From positions 78,102,850 through 78,166,849 of the forward strand of contig NC_135507.1 of NCBI RefSeq assembly GCF_052857255.1: a DNA stretch of 64,000 bases, written 5' to 3'. The notes below the pieces were generated by a model that was not told the origin of the DNA, did no database searches, and saw nothing but the letters and a program-made list of their open reading frames with translations. Position 1 is the first letter of the stretch, and each line of letters begins with the position of its first letter. Position numbers and translations under genes: made by a program. The DNA is from Amblyomma americanum. Lineage: Eukaryota; Arthropoda; Arachnida; Ixodida; Ixodidae. Positions 1 to 10,612 of this stretch are shown one piece after another.

Positions 1-1080
1 TGCGCAATGCAAGCGCCTCGAAAGGTTTACTCGGACAAGAGCCACCAGCAAGACTGCCAACGACACGCCAAATTCTCGTTATCGGTGAGAAAACAGACAA
101 ACTAGCGCAAAAGGATGCCCACTGGGACCTACAGAGCTTGTTCGCATGACGTCTAATGGCAGAGTTGAGCCTGTTGAAAGTTGTCTTCAAGGCTCTGTCG
201 TCCTTCTTCCGCAACAGTTGTCGCTCCACCCTTCTGCGCGCTGCGCAGAGGTTACTGAGTTTTAAATCCGGAGTCGGAAAATGATCAGGTAGCTTGAGCG
301 CCGTGGTAGCAGCCATCTTAGCATAAATCATTTTGTCTGTCACATCACCGGAAACACAGGCTAAGTGCTCCCTGTATTTGTCCCAATTAATAACATGGCA
401 AATTTTAGGACCACGCAGATGGAAGTCGGCAGTAAACACAAATATCGGGTAGTGATCACTTCCCATTCGGTCAGCTCTAGTTGACCACTGCACACGGACG
501 TCAGGTGAATGTAAGGTTAGGTCTATAGAAGTGGGTGAGGTCGGAGGCCGAAAGAAAGTGAGACTTCCGTCATTGGCCACGCACAGGTCCAAACTGTCGA
601 TGACTTCTACAAGTTGGCGTCCGCGAGGATCTGTGTTCCTGTCACCCCAGACAGGTTGGTGGGCGTTGAAGTCACCGCAGATGACTCTGGGTGCTGGGCA
701 GCGACCTTCTTCCGCGGGGACACGTATACTGATGCAATGGACAGAGTTCGGAAGGCGAGCCGAATCCTCACAGCCACTACCTCAATACTGTCGGTGCAAA
801 GATCGGTGACGTTCAAAGCCACATGAGGAATCTCCCTTCATATGTAAAGGGCGGCACTTCCTGCGGGAAATGACTTTATGCTGCATTTCTTGTGGGCGAC
901 GTATCCCGGCAAAGACCTCCCGCTTGGCAAGCCAGCCTCCAAGAGGGCCAGTACTGGAACACAGGTCTCTTTCAAGAACAATTTTAGTTCTGCTAATCGA
1001 CTTGTAATCCCAGCGCAGTTCTATTGCATGATAAACGGCACTTTTCTAGGGTTATTAGTTGCAACAGGTTAAAGAAAACT
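1..1080 (-). pseudogene. LINE A ORF2, APE-type endonuclease domain, partial and broken
   Basis: The endonuclease nicks target DNA to prime reverse transcription. On the minus strand the domain opens with the expected QWN-type motif, but Trp has become TAG (1021-1023), giving Q-stop-NCAG. Next come a VYVSP segment (about 710-725), GDFNAH (about 637-690) in a shifted frame, and MGSDHYPIF (about 441-468), which carries the catalytic SDH triad. The frame change lies between VYVSP and GDFN. The chain then runs into the linker before the RT (ARRRVERQLLRKK) and off the window. Tryptophan-to-stop plus the frameshift means it cannot make a full protein. Confidence 0.75.
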
Positions 1081-1086
1081 AGCCAT

Positions 1087-2446
1087 CTAGGAGTTGATGT
1101 TCTCTGCGAAGGCGGTGATCAAGGTCTCAAAGGAAAGCACCAGCTGTATAAAGTTCTTCAAAGTGCCAGGCTGCATCGCTTGGCTATATGATCGCAGGAC
1201 ATCAAACAAAACGCGTAGAAGATCGGAGAGATTCCGGCTTTTGAGCTCCTTATTTTGCTGCACGCACTGGCGCACCACTTCGACAAAAGACGGGGACTGG
1301 GACCCACTCTTGGCCACGGTAGCTGGTGTCTGCATCTCTTTTAAGGCAAGGGGATGTCCTCCATGTTGTCGAGTCTTGCTGTGATCTGGTCGCTGAGGAA
1401 CATGGACACTTTTTTGCAGAATCAGATCGAACAGCCAGCTCACCATCGGAGGCCGTTGCCGACTTGCTCGGATCAGGTCGTGAAGCGACGTCGCTTGCTA
1501 CCACGTCTAGAGCTTCCGACTCGAGCGCAGTGAACTCTTCACTTCCATGTATCGGCTTCTCAGTAGGTTGTGGTTTGGGGCAACTAATGAAGGACCTGTG
1601 ACGGTGTAAGGCGCTTACACGGAACGTGCAGCCACTGAAACTCGCTGGATGGTCACCTCCACAATTAGCGCAAGCAAAATCTGCCTTGCACTCTTTGTAA
1701 TCATGTCCACCACCACACCGCTTGCAACGTTGATCTTTGTTGCAAACTCTCGCTACATGTTCAAAGCGTTGGCACCTGAAGCACCGGGGAGGAGTTTCAA
1801 CGAACTCGTGGACTGCACGTTTGGTGAAACCAAGGTCAATTATTCCAGGGCGCTCGGTGTTGGGAGCAAACTTAAGCACAATAGAGTTTGTAGGCTTCGC
1901 TGCCCATTGTTGTTCTCCAGGCTCCACCCGGCGCATTACCCGCCGCACGTGCAGAACTCCTTGCGGTTTCAAGTAGTCAAGAAGGGCACTTTCCGAATAC
2001 CACACTGGTACTCCCCTTATAACACAGGTGTTAGTCATGGAGTGTGGCAACCGGGCTTGAACTCGTATGCCACCGATCTGAGAGCACCGCAGAAGACTGT
2101 CTACTTGCTCTTCCGTTGAGATATCTAGATTAAGAGCCCCTTGCGTTGTTAAGCGACTGCGAATCGGAGCAGATCGCAGTAGTACTTTAATATCATCGAA
2201 CAGCCTGATAGGGTTCCACTCTCTGAAGTCAACACCTTTCTCTTTTGGCCGAACTATCACTGGGATGCCGACTGTCCGGTGCTTCCGATGACTCACCACT
2301 TTGAAGCCATCGTTGTCCATTTCCGCCATGTCAGCCACTTCCTCGTCAGAGGTGACGATAGTTGAGTCGTCCCTACTGAGCGATGATGACGCACTGCACT
2401 GCTGGACGTCCCTGATGACTGGCAGATCCCCGCCATGTGATGCCAT
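1087..2446 (-). pseudogene. LINE A ORF1 (gag-like, CCHC zinc knuckles), frameshifted
   Basis: ORF1 proteins of this type bind LINE RNA and form the RNP. The minus-strand frame from 2446 gives about 398 residues. An RRM-like region with VIRGVPVWYSESALLDYL lies near residues 142-160. Three zinc knuckles occupy residues 222-273: CX2CX4HX4C (CFRCQRFEHVARVC), CX2CX3HX4C (CKRCGGGHDYKEC) and CX2CX3HX6C (CANCGGDHPASFSGC). This arrangement is typical of I/R1/Jockey-type ORF1. The natural C terminus appears to continue in another frame down to 1087, so a frameshift lies at about 1340-1400. The start Met at 2446 is the first in frame after the leader and was chosen for that reason. The ORF ends just before the ORF2 start near 1072. 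Family assignment is firm; the clade is not. Confidence 0.8.
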
Positions 2447-2654
2447 GGGTGCCTCCGCCCCACTGGTCTCCTTCGGATGGCGCTGTCCCTTTAAGGATAC
2501 CGGCGCCGGAGCTGCCGTACCCTTCCCGTAGGGACAGTACCGCCTTAAAGACGCGGCCGTCTTCCAAGGATGGAAATAACCTAGTTAATAATTAGAAAAA
2601 CAAGGCAAAATTACTGAGCTGAGGTGACAACAGATCGAGCAGCGTCGTCTTCCT

Positions 2655-3246
2655 CTTCTTCCCCTTATCTCCCCTACTCTTCAACCTCGCAATGAAAGTC
2701 CTTCCCGCTAAATTAAGCTCCATCCCCGGCATCCGATATGCCCTATGTGCGGATGATATCTCTATCTGGGCAACAGAAGGCAATCTCGGACACATGTAGA
2801 CCTGCCTACAACAAGCAGCGGAGGCAGTGGCCAATTACGCTGCAGACATCTCCAGTGTTCTCCCGATTAGAGAGGCCAAGGAGATCTGCATACTCGGTCT
2901 CTTTATTCACCAGGAACGCAGACCGGACATAACACTCGCAAAACTCCGCATGTATGGTGATCAGGAGGGCCGTATGGTCCGGCGAGTCTCCAACAAGCGT
3001 GAAGGTTCACGAAGGAAAGATGCTTTGCGGCTGGCAAATTTCTTTGAAACGAGTAGAATTCTCTACCCAACCTCCTACCTTCACATGCGCAAACACGACG
3101 AGGACCAACTCGAAGTTGTGCACAGCAGAGTAATCAAACGGGCTCTTAACCTTCCCATTACCACATCTAACCAGCGTTTCTTGGACCTGGGGGTGGTCAA
3201 CACCTATCAGGAACTCCGAGATGCCCATCTCGTCACAAACGTCACA
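2655..3246 (+). pseudogene. RT fragment of a LINE B-type element (5'-truncated)
   Basis: The frame holding the ATG at 2691 reads LSPLLFNLAMKVLPAKL, then CADDISIW in place of YADD, and after a TAG stop continues as LGLFIHQERRPDITLAKL and SKRALNLPITTSNQRF-like sequence. The same blocks occur in the full LINE at 7465-9462 (for example MVRRVSNKR, LPITTSN, LGVVNT), so this is a diverged copy of that family. It starts abruptly inside the RT palm and stops where a SINE body begins. It has lost the endonuclease and the RNase H. Confidence 0.75.
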
Positions 3247-3247
3247 A

Positions 3248-3426
3248 AGGCGGCCGTGAGCTGTGCGATGTCAGGTGGTCGAAATTATTCCGCAGCTATC
3301 CACTACAGTACTCCTTTCTTCCTTAATTCTGTCAGCCCCTTCTTTATCCCTTCTCTTAGTGCGCGGTTCAGGTTCCTGCTGAGATGTGATAGATACTGCG
3401 CCATTTCCTTTCCAAATTACTGCGCT
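3248..3426 (+). mobile_element. Type 1 (Ruka-like) SINE, 5'-truncated
   Basis: It carries the body motif GTGGTCGAAATTATTCC, a diverged CCACTACGGCACC segment, the C/T-rich stretch, GCGCGGTTCAGGT, and the 3' end TACTGCGCCATTTCCTTTCC. It lacks the tRNA-like head. It abuts the RT fragment on its left. Confidence 0.75.
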
Positions 3427-3564
3427 CTTTTTTTTTGAGGACATGAAAGGGTGCAATACAACTGGCTTACTTCTACGGTATAGTCCTTTACCCTTCCTAA
3501 AAACAAGTTTTCATGCCGAACACGTTACCTGCCGTGGTGGCTCAGTTTTTCTTTGGCAGTCTTT
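3427..3564. other. Short spacer, no gene seen
   Basis: A piece resembling a SINE head (TGCCGTGGTGGCTCAG near 3530-3546) is cut off after the A box. Nothing else is recognisable. Confidence 0.3.
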
Positions 3565-4430
3565 TTGAGAGAGGACTAAACCTGATAATTTATTTCTGCT
3601 TTTGACAAAATGGAGTCTTTCTTTGCCACAGTTGTACCTGAGGCAGGTGGTGTCAAGATTTGTTTCTTCGAGATCAACGCGACCCTTCCCTGAGAAATTT
3701 TATTCAAGTTAGGCTTTCTTCGGCTTTCCAAACTGTGTTATTTCCACTGTGGACAAGATGCGATGCAGTGCAATTGGATTTTTGAAAGAAGTGGTCTTTG
3801 CTTTCCGATTTCTAAATGCTCTGTTGTTTGCGATACCTTTCAAATGTCAGGCGTAAGAACTTGCTAAAAGATTTGCTTGTCTGTGTCTCCCCTGAGCCAA
3901 TATTTTGATCTCTGTATAGTGGAGGCCAGGGAGGACATATTTTAAAAAGAGTAAGGAAAATGGTGGTGCGGGCGGGTGTGAAGACGTTTTTCTTCAAGTT
4001 GCACACCGGTACGTTGCCGGTCAAAACATGGATGGAGGACAAGGGATTCTTTACCATGGGGGCTGACTGCTTGTTATGTTACAAACCAGAGTCAACAGAA
4101 CACGTCTGTATTGATTGCTGAAAGGCGCTGCTCTTTTGGGACGTGCTTCAGCGTACAATGAAGAAAGACTTACCCTTGACGCCGTATGGGATACGATTCC
4201 TGGACGTTGAGGCGGATCTTTATACATACGATGTAATTTTCTTTCTTGGCCGGCACAGCATTTGGCGAATCAGGATTGCTCTACGATACTGCGATGAAGA
4301 TGCTCGCTTTGTCCGAGATTACTTCATAGAAAACATACTTAAGCTACGTGAAGTGCACAAGGAGCTATGTTCTGGACATGAAGTTATCGAGCTAATGGGA
4401 GAGTTGTGTTCTTTGAATAAGTGTTGATTT
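3565..4430 (+). pseudogene. LINE ORF2 C-terminal fragment with zf-RVT-like module
   Basis: The best part is the frame from 3960, which reads KTFFFKLHTGTLPVKTW, then CLLCYKPESTEHV, then a TGA at 4119-4121 where the family most likely has TGG, then LFWDVLQRTMKKDLPLTPYG. A C-x2-C...H...C pattern after an FKLHTGTLPVKTW-like block is the zinc-binding tail found after the RT in several LINE ORF2 proteins. Upstream (about 3640-3950), pieces such as SRLSSAFQTVLFPLWTRCDA can be read only by changing frame. The fragment is decayed and 5'-truncated. It is the DNA into which LINE B later inserted (its left target duplicate is at 4496). Confidence 0.6.
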
Positions 4431-4495
4431 TCTCACGTGAGTGAAACGCATGTCCGCTCTTGATGTTTGAGAACGTAGCGCAGAACATGTTTCTG

Positions 4496-4505
4496 ATCTG
4501 TTGTA
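4496..4505 (+). repeat. Target-site duplication, left copy (LINE B)
   Basis: ATCTGTTGTA, identical to 10253-10262. It marks the left boundary of LINE B. Confidence 0.9.
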
Positions 4506-4752
4506 GGGTGGCGCTGTGAGCGCGCGAAGCGAGTGGACATACAGCGCATCGTCTCCACCAACTTTTGGCTGGAGCCACGGTTCCTCGGCCGGAACCCCGT
4601 CAACACAGCCGCGTCTGTGTTCGCGAAGTCGACAGCTACCTGTGGACACCACTCACACACAGGTGGGGCAACATTTACGCATTTTAGGGCCGATCCTCAC
4701 TTGCGTTTCGTGGCGGCGGCGCTAGGCCTCACGCCTACGCCGACGCTCGGCC
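4506..4752 (+). promoter_or_regulatory. LINE B 5' UTR (probable internal promoter)
   Basis: This 247-bp GC-rich leader lies between the element start fixed by the target duplication and the first ORF1 Met. Full-length LINEs carry an internal promoter in this position. I see no specific promoter motif, so that role is inferred from position. Confidence 0.5.
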
Positions 4753-6596
4753 GTGAGTGAGTCGCCCACCCGTGTCAAGATGGCTGCCCAAAAAGTTCAA
4801 CGCGGCTACGACCCGGACGCCATGGCCTGGTCCGAGGTTCCTTCAGCTTCAACGCCTGAGAGCCCGGATTCTGCGCCCATCGAGAACCCCAGGCTCTTCA
4901 AACTAGTGGAACGCCGCTCCCGCAAGCGGGACGCCACCTCCAAGAAAGCGGACGCCACGTCGGCAGGCCGCTCAACACGGCACAGCGCTGCTGCGCGCGC
5001 TGCAGCGCTTCACGGAGGGGCCCAGTCTAAGACCGGACCCTCTTGGAAACCAAAGCCACTGCCGCGTCTTCATCCAGAAGACATCGTCATCATCCTGAAG
5101 CCCCGGGTGACCGTCGCTCTCAGGGATGTCTGCCAACATGGCGAGCTGGGAGCAGCGTTCGCGGACTACCTGGGCGCCAAGGCCGCAGCATCCCTCAGCC
5201 TGCTCCCCACATGGGAGCAAAACCTGATCGTCGCAGGCACCAGAGAGCCGCACGTCGCGGACAAGCTTCTGCGGGATTTTCAACTAACATTACCGAAGGG
5301 CCAGCTCTCCATGTACGGCCAGTTGAAACTCACTGGAGACGTGTGCTGCGGTGTCATCACCGTGGCCAAGCACGAACCAGTGAGTCCCTCCAAAACAAGA
5401 TCCAGTGGCGTGCTCGAGAGCTTGCCGATATCCGCAAGCTTGGCACATCCGACGTCGCGTCGCTCACCTTCGTGGGAAAAGTGGTGCCGCGATATGTGCA
5501 TTACAACTCTGAGGTGACCCTTGTGCGTCCGTACAAGAGAACCATTCCGGCCTGCGTGCGGTGCGGCACTGTGGGCCACCGAGCAGACACCTGCCCCTGC
5601 CCGGATGAAAAGTGCGGCCTCTGTGGCCAAACGGCGCCGACCGTCGACGGAGTCAAGGCGCAGCATGAATGCAGTCTGTCCTGTGCAGTCTGTGGGCAAG
5701 CCCACGCTACCAACTCCCGCGACTGCACGGGAAAATTCCGGCAGCTCAAGGTGCATGGCCCCAAGGCTAAGCGCCCAGAGGTGCCAAAAAACCAGCGACC
5801 TGGCAAGCAGCCAAGTCATTCAAAACCAGGTGCCGGTGGCGGAACGCCGCGTGGTGCTCACGGCACCGACCACAAGACATCGTCACCTTCTTCACCGTCG
5901 GTGAAACCAGCGCCCGGGAAGAAGACGGTGCCTCCACCGCCCAGCGGCAGAGACACTGGCCACTTACCGGCCCTCAAGACAATTAGCGCTGCCGACGCCC
6001 TGGCATCAGCGCCTCAACACCACAAACAGGTGAGCAGCTGGGCTGAGATCGCCTCCTCTTCCTCCCATCCCTCACCCTCCCCCGTAACCGTCTCCGCACT
6101 CGACGCGGAATACAAAAAACAGATAGACGTGCTCCGGGCACAGAATGAGCTTTTGCTCAACAAAATTCAAAATTTAGATTCAAAATTGGCGTCCGCCGCA
6201 CCGAGCCCGCAGAACTCGGACGCAATGGAGAGCGACGCGGAGATCTCGCCTGCCCTCGTGACAGCTATCTCTGCGATGGAGGAGCGCTTAACCTCTAAAT
6301 TGCGATATATGATCGAGACCGCCATGGACCAGATCTTGACAAAGGTCAAATCTGCCGTCCCCGCGGTGGTCTCAAAACACATCTCGGACAACCCCCGCCT
6401 CCTCCGTCGGACGGGACCCATTAGGAACGTATTCCGCCCTTCAAAATTCACCCGTCTGATTATTGATTCGGACAATGAGGACAACTGCCCCGCTCCTTCC
6501 GTCATCACCCCCTTGATGGCGCAAGTAGCTGGCTCTGAGGCAGCCAATCCCTCCTCCTCCCCCCCAAGAACTTTTAATCATGGCGAGACACCTTAA
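4753..6596 (+). pseudogene. LINE B ORF1 (gag-like), one frameshift
   Basis: ORF1 opens at 4753 (MSESPTRVKMAAQ; a second Met at 4780 is an alternative) and stays in frame 1 to about KHEP near 5383. The match to the family then continues in frame 3 from SESLQNKIQWRARELADIRK to the stop at 6594-6596. A one-base indel at about 5380-5395 therefore splits it. The N-terminal third is basic and Ser/Ala-rich. The middle has zinc knuckles at about 5553-5726: CVRCGTVGHRADTC (CX2CX4HX4C), a longer Cys/His unit, and CAVCGQAHATNSRDC (CX2CX3HX6C). A Pro/Ser-rich linker and a predicted coiled-coil stretch (YKKQIDVLRAQNELLLNKIQ, about 6110-6180) follow. It overlaps the ORF2 start by 17 bp, which suggests coupled translation. 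Confidence 0.85.
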
Positions 6597-7449
6597 TCAA
6601 AGGAATTCCGCCATCTCCAATTCGGCCATGTCAACTTCAATAACACAGTGGAACTGTAGAGGCTTTAAGGACCGCACTAAGCGGGCCAATTTCCGCCTCT
6701 ACCATGAAAATTTCGAGTCCTTACCAGCCGTGGTTGCCCTCCAAGAGCCAGGCCTGGGCGCCACAATTTCAAATTACACGACGTTCCAACAGGATCCCGC
6801 GTCTTGTCTTCTTGTCCACAAAGACTACACAGCAAATCTAGTGGATCTCGACCTCCCACTAGAGTACTCTTATGTAATGGTGACCCTCCTACCAGTCCGC
6901 CGCAGGGACCCACCGTTGCATATACTCAACGTGTACTGCTCTCCCAAACTAAAGCGAGTGACTTTTGCGGACCTCTTTAGCCGCGCGCTAAGAGTAGCGG
7001 GCCGCGATCCCCTGCTTACTGTGGGCGACTTTAACGCTCCCAGTCAGCAATGGGGGTATCGCAAGGAGGAGTCACGCGGGCGTAAGCTGGCGGAGCTTGC
7101 GTCCACGTTGGGCCTCACCCTCCACACGGACCCTGTCCACCCAACCCGGCTAGGAAATTCCGTGACACGGGATACGTGTCCGTGCTTAACCTTCACTCGC
7201 AACATACAGCACGCAGACTGGCTCAACACCGAGGAGACCCTCGGTAGCGACCACTGCATCATTAACACTACACTACGCACACGCCCCCTCAAGCGTCCCA
7301 GAACACAAGCCCATATCCCAGATTGGACGAAATTCAGGCAAAATTTTAACTCACTTGATAATACACCCATTTCCGCGCAAGGCTACACAGCATGGTCCCA
7401 ACAGCTGCTGGCACACCTTTCCTCGCATGAAACGCACATCCAGCTCTAA
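6580..7449 (+). pseudogene. LINE B ORF2, part 1: APE-type endonuclease, ended by in-frame TAA
   Basis: The open frame from 6580 encodes a complete APE-like domain: TQWNCRG (6646 on; Asn ligand), ALQEPGL (catalytic Glu), VYCSPK, VGDFNAPSQQWG (Asp and Asn) and LGSDHCII (SDH). A Met at 6628 (MSTSITQWN) just before the domain is an equally good start. The frame ends at TAA 7447-7449 after HIQL. The next open stretch, 7465 on, is in the same frame and is the natural continuation, so one nonsense change separates endonuclease from RT. All endonuclease catalytic residues I can check are present. Confidence 0.88.
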
Positions 7450-9330
7450 GAGGCGGTCACGGACGTGGATAACCACCTTCTACACCTCTGGGAAGCCCGT
7501 CGTAGCCTCGTCCGCCGTTGGCGACGCCAGAAACACAACAGAAAGCTTAAAGCTCGAATTGCCGAGCTTACCCAGAAAGCGGCAGAGTACGCGGCCCAAC
7601 TCGCCGACTCCAACTGGGTAGACAGATGCAACACGGCCGCGCGACAAATGTCCAGCCGAAACACTTGGCGTCTCTTTCGAGCCCTACTCGACCCAACCCA
7701 AACACGAACCGAAACACAAAAACATTTGCAGCGAGCCATGCACCATTTTCCTGGCAACACGACTCAACTGGCACAGAAACTTCGGGACCAGTATCTGTGT
7801 ACAGCCCAAGACCCCCGTGGATCTGCGTACTCTTATGCAGGCAGAGAGAACACGGAGCTGGATCAACCTTTCCAGCTCCATGATCTGCGGGCGGCTCTCG
7901 CCAAAATGAAACGGGGCACTGCGCCAGGACGGGATAAGGTCACCGTCAAGCTTTTGACGAACCTGCCCGACTTGGCATACCAGTCCCTCCTGGAATACGT
8001 GAATGCGATTTGGCGCGGGGACACCCCCCTGCCAATCGAATGGAAAACGGCTTTGGTGACTTTTATTCCTAAAGCTGGCAAACCAATTGACACAGATAAC
8101 CTCCGCCCCATCTCTCTCACCTCATGTGTGGGCAAACTAATGGAGACGATGGTGCGGGATCGGTTATCTACATATCTTGAACACAAACAAGTCTTTGCGA
8201 GCACCATGTTCGGATTCCGCCCACACAGATCCGCACAGGATGTCCTCCTGCAACTCAATCGGGAAGTCCTTGACCCCCTCGAATGCCCCCATAAAGACCG
8301 GGTAGTACTCGCCCTGGATCTTAAAGGGGCATTTGACAATGTAACACATGAAATCATACTCACTAACCTAAGTCACACCGACTGTGGCCTCAACACATTC
8401 CAATACATAAGCCAATTTTTAATGGATCGTCAATCCTACATTCGAATTCAAGATAGAGACCATGGTCCTTACCTACTCGGCACGCGGGGAACCCCTCAAG
8501 GCGCGGTACTTTCCCCGCTGCTCTTTAATCTTGCCATGATGCACCTGCCGGCCCAGCTGAGTGGTGTCGCCGGCGTGCAGAACGCCCTGTACGCCGATGA
8601 GATCACTCTGTGGGCCACACAGGGCAGCACAGGAGACATTGAAACCAGCCTGCAAACAGCGGCGACGATAGTAGACCGCTACGCCCGCCGCTGCGGTCTT
8701 CAATGTTCCCCTCAAAAATCTGAATTTGTGCACCTCCGCCCCTCACAGAAGTGCACAACTAAAATATCTCTCTCTCTTGAGAGCGGTCCCATACGCGAAA
8801 GTGATGAGATACGGGTACTCCGACTCTACATCCACAAACACAGGCGGCCAGACACTACATTGGCCAAACTCCCTAAGGTGGGGGACCAGGTGGGCCGCAT
8901 GGTCCGCCGGGTTTCCAACAAACGTGGAGGGTTACGAAGTAAGGATGCCTTGCGGCTGGCAAACGCCTTCGTAACTAGTCGAATTCTCTATTCGACTCCT
9001 TATCTCCACCTACGGAAACAAGAGGAGGACGCCCTTGAGGTCATCCTTCGCAAAATTGTTAAACGTGCCCTTGACCTCCCCATCACTACTTCAAACAGCC
9101 GGCTTATGGCTCTTGGGGTGGTGAACACTTTCCGGGAGCTCCGGGAGGCGCACCTTACAAACCAGTACACGCGCCTGTCGCTAACGGAGTCGTGTCGCCG
9201 CCTTCTTGCTCGACTCCATATCCAACACACCCCTCCAATGGAAGACAGGTTTCGCATCCCGGAACTGTGGAGACGTGCCCTCCACGTGCGGCCTCTTCCA
9301 GCAAACATGTCACACGAAGACCATAGGTCG
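7450..9330 (+). pseudogene. LINE B ORF2, part 2: reverse transcriptase, catalytic Asp changed
   Basis: This continues the endonuclease frame. RT landmarks in order: a linker rich in Arg/Lys (RRSLVRRWRRQKH), FIPKAGKPIDTDNLRPISLT, FGFRPHRSAQD, LALDLKGAFDNV (8314-8340, first catalytic Asp), GTRGTPQGAVLSPLLFNLAM, and ALYADEITLW (8587 on). The metal-binding YADD has become YADE: the codon at 8599-8601 is GAG. RT thumb sequence follows (LPITTSNSRLMALGVVNT). The frame goes out of phase at about 9318-9332, and the RNase H domain continues in frame 2. The change of the second catalytic Asp to Glu should cripple polymerisation even without the other lesions. Confidence 0.88.
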
Positions 9331-10156
9331 GCGCCTGGCACGAGCGGAAGCGCTAGCCCGATATTATGGCAACAAAACAGGTGCCTACTACGTGGACGCC
9401 TCCGGCCCTCACCACGGGGGATGGTACACGGCCGCGGTAGTTCACAACAGCAATACAGTTAACGGCCTAACTTTCAGAGCCAGCAGTGTAACACAAGCAG
9501 AAGAGGTCGCGATTGCTCTCGCGGCCTCACATTCCAATTCAAAATACATAATCACCGACTCGCGAGGGGCCTGTCGGAACGTCGAACAAGGCTGCACTCC
9601 CTTCCTAGCCTATCGAATATACCAAAATTGCATACGGCATACGGACCCCGCACACCGTTACCTTATATGGGCCCCTGCTCATCAGGGGTTGGAAGGAAAC
9701 GAGGCAGCAGACGCAGCCGCCCGCGCGCTCTCTCACCGGGCTGTTTTCTCCTCCCCATCCGATCAGGAACCCGATTTTAATCCGGTCTATACATTCAAAG
9801 ATATTACAACAAATTATCAGAATTGTCATCGCCTTTACCCTAGTCCATGTAAAGGCCTGAAGAAGGCGGATGAGCGGCTCCTTCTCCGCCTTCTCACCAA
9901 TACATTGCTGTGCCCGGCAGCGCTAAAACATTTTGACCCCTCCTTTAGTGGCAGCTGCCCAAACTGTAGTGCAGTGTCCTCTGACACCTATCACATGGTT
10001 TGGGCCTGCCCCTCCAACCCCGCTATTCCCCCCATCCCCAACCCAACCCGGGAGGACTGGGAGGCGACCCTGCTCGGCTGCCACGACTTACAGGCCCAAC
10101 AAGCCTTAGTCGGGCGCGCCCGGGCGGCGGCAACCACCACTGGGGTCCCATACTAG
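9320..10156 (+). pseudogene. LINE B ORF2, part 3: RNase H and C-terminal zinc-like tail
   Basis: In frame 2, after RRLARAEALARYYG, the RNase H domain shows YVDAS (catalytic Asp), QAEEVAIALA (Glu), ITDSRGACRN (Asp) and WAPAHQGLEGNEAADAAAR (His and Asp). The acidic catalytic positions are all kept. A tail follows with CPNCSAVSSDTYHMVWACP, a C-x2-C...H...C zinc-like unit found after RNase H in I-type LINEs. The stop is at 10154-10156. The domain would degrade the RNA of the RNA/cDNA hybrid. Confidence 0.85.
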
Positions 10157-10252
10157 GGACCTCCACCTAGTGCTTGTAAGGATCGGTCCCTTACGGGCTG
10201 ATCCAAACATACCTCCTATTCATCCGTAATAAATGTTTTCACCACCACCACC
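10157..10252 (+). other. LINE B 3' UTR with CAC/ACC repeat end
   Basis: A 96-bp tail containing GTAATAAATG (10226 on) ends in TTTTCACCACCACCACC immediately before the right target duplicate. There is no poly(A). Similar ends occur at 14200-14222 and 57537-57560 (minus), so the CAC-type terminus is a shared feature of these LINEs. Confidence 0.75.
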
Positions 10253-10262
10253 ATCTGTTGTA
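10253..10262 (+). repeat. Target-site duplication, right copy (LINE B)
   Basis: ATCTGTTGTA, identical to 4496-4505. Confidence 0.9.
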
Positions 10263-10294
10263 AACTTTTGAAACAGGCAATGATTACAAAAAAA

Positions 10295-10492
10295 GCCGTG
10301 GTTGCTCAGTGGATAAAGCACTCGGCTTCTGATGCAGAGCACCCGGTTTCGAACCGGACCGCAGCTGCCGCGTTTCGATGGAGGCGAAACGCTAGGGCAC
10401 CCGTGTACTGTGTGACGTCAGTGCACGTTAAAGATCCCCAGCTGGTCGAAATTACTCCCGAGCCCTCCACTACGGCATCATTTTTTTTTAAA
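10295..10492 (+). mobile_element. Type 1 (Ruka-like) SINE with tRNA-like head, 3'-truncated
   Basis: The head GCCGTGGTTGCTCAGTGGAT (A box) and GGTTTCGAACCGG (B box) is followed by the body GCACGTTAAAGATCCCCAG and CCCTCCACTACGGCATC. After that a T run replaces the usual 3' tail. The B box has one extra base compared with GGTTCGAANCC. Confidence 0.85.
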
Positions 10493-10612
10493 TGCGATAG
10501 CGTTAAGGGCCCCGTGTCGCAGAAAAGCCGGTGTCGTCGGCGTCGGCGGCCTTGGCCGTGAGCGAAAAATGCGAAACAGATTAATAAATAAAACCGTGTA
10601 GGGAATAGGGCG
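10493..10612 (+). repeat. Short repeat of the TTAACGC...CGCAGAAAAGCCGG family
   Basis: The sequence GCGATAGCGTTAAGGGCCCC, then GTGTCGCAGAAAAGCCGG, then GGCGTCGGCGG, recurs in reverse at about 12175-12250 and 17985-18125. A TTAACGCTATCGCGTTAA palindrome-like end suggests a small TIR element, but I cannot fix its ends. Confidence 0.45.

Larger units (their letters stand above)
1..2572 (-). mobile_element. LINE A: 5' half of a non-LTR retrotransposon, runs off the window
   Basis: Read on the minus strand, a short 5' leader (about 2447-2572) is followed by ORF1 with three gag-like zinc knuckles and then by the start of an APE-type endonuclease ORF2 that continues past position 1. The order leader, ORF1, ORF2 is that of I/R1/Jockey-type LINEs. 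The element is broken: ORF1 changes frame near its C terminus, and ORF2 has a stop and a frameshift. No RT is visible because the 3' part lies outside the window. The exact 5' end is not fixed. The sequence switches near 2575-2655 to an unrelated LINE fragment on the plus strand. Confidence 0.8.
4506..10252 (+). mobile_element. LINE B: full-length RNase H-bearing non-LTR retrotransposon
   Basis: Bounded by a perfect 10-bp duplication, the 5,747-bp element holds a GC-rich 5' UTR (4506-4752), ORF1 with zinc knuckles, ORF2 with APE endonuclease, RT and RNase H, and a ~95-bp 3' UTR. It begins GGGTGGCGCTG and ends in CAC/ACC repeats, with no poly(A). APE plus RT plus RNase H is the I/R1/LOA-type layout. 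It is dead: an ORF1 frameshift near 5385, an in-frame TAA at 7447-7449, RT YADD changed to YADE at 8590-8601, and a frameshift near 9325. The clean duplication and few lesions suggest a fairly young insertion. Confidence 0.92.

Noticed and set aside
5280..5819. 179-codon minus-strand ORF opposite LINE B ORF1
   Set aside because: Shadow of the zinc-knuckle ORF1; no recognisable domain.
7863..8363. 166-codon minus-strand ORF opposite the LINE B RT
   Set aside because: It is antisense to a clear RT frame and has no domain of its own.
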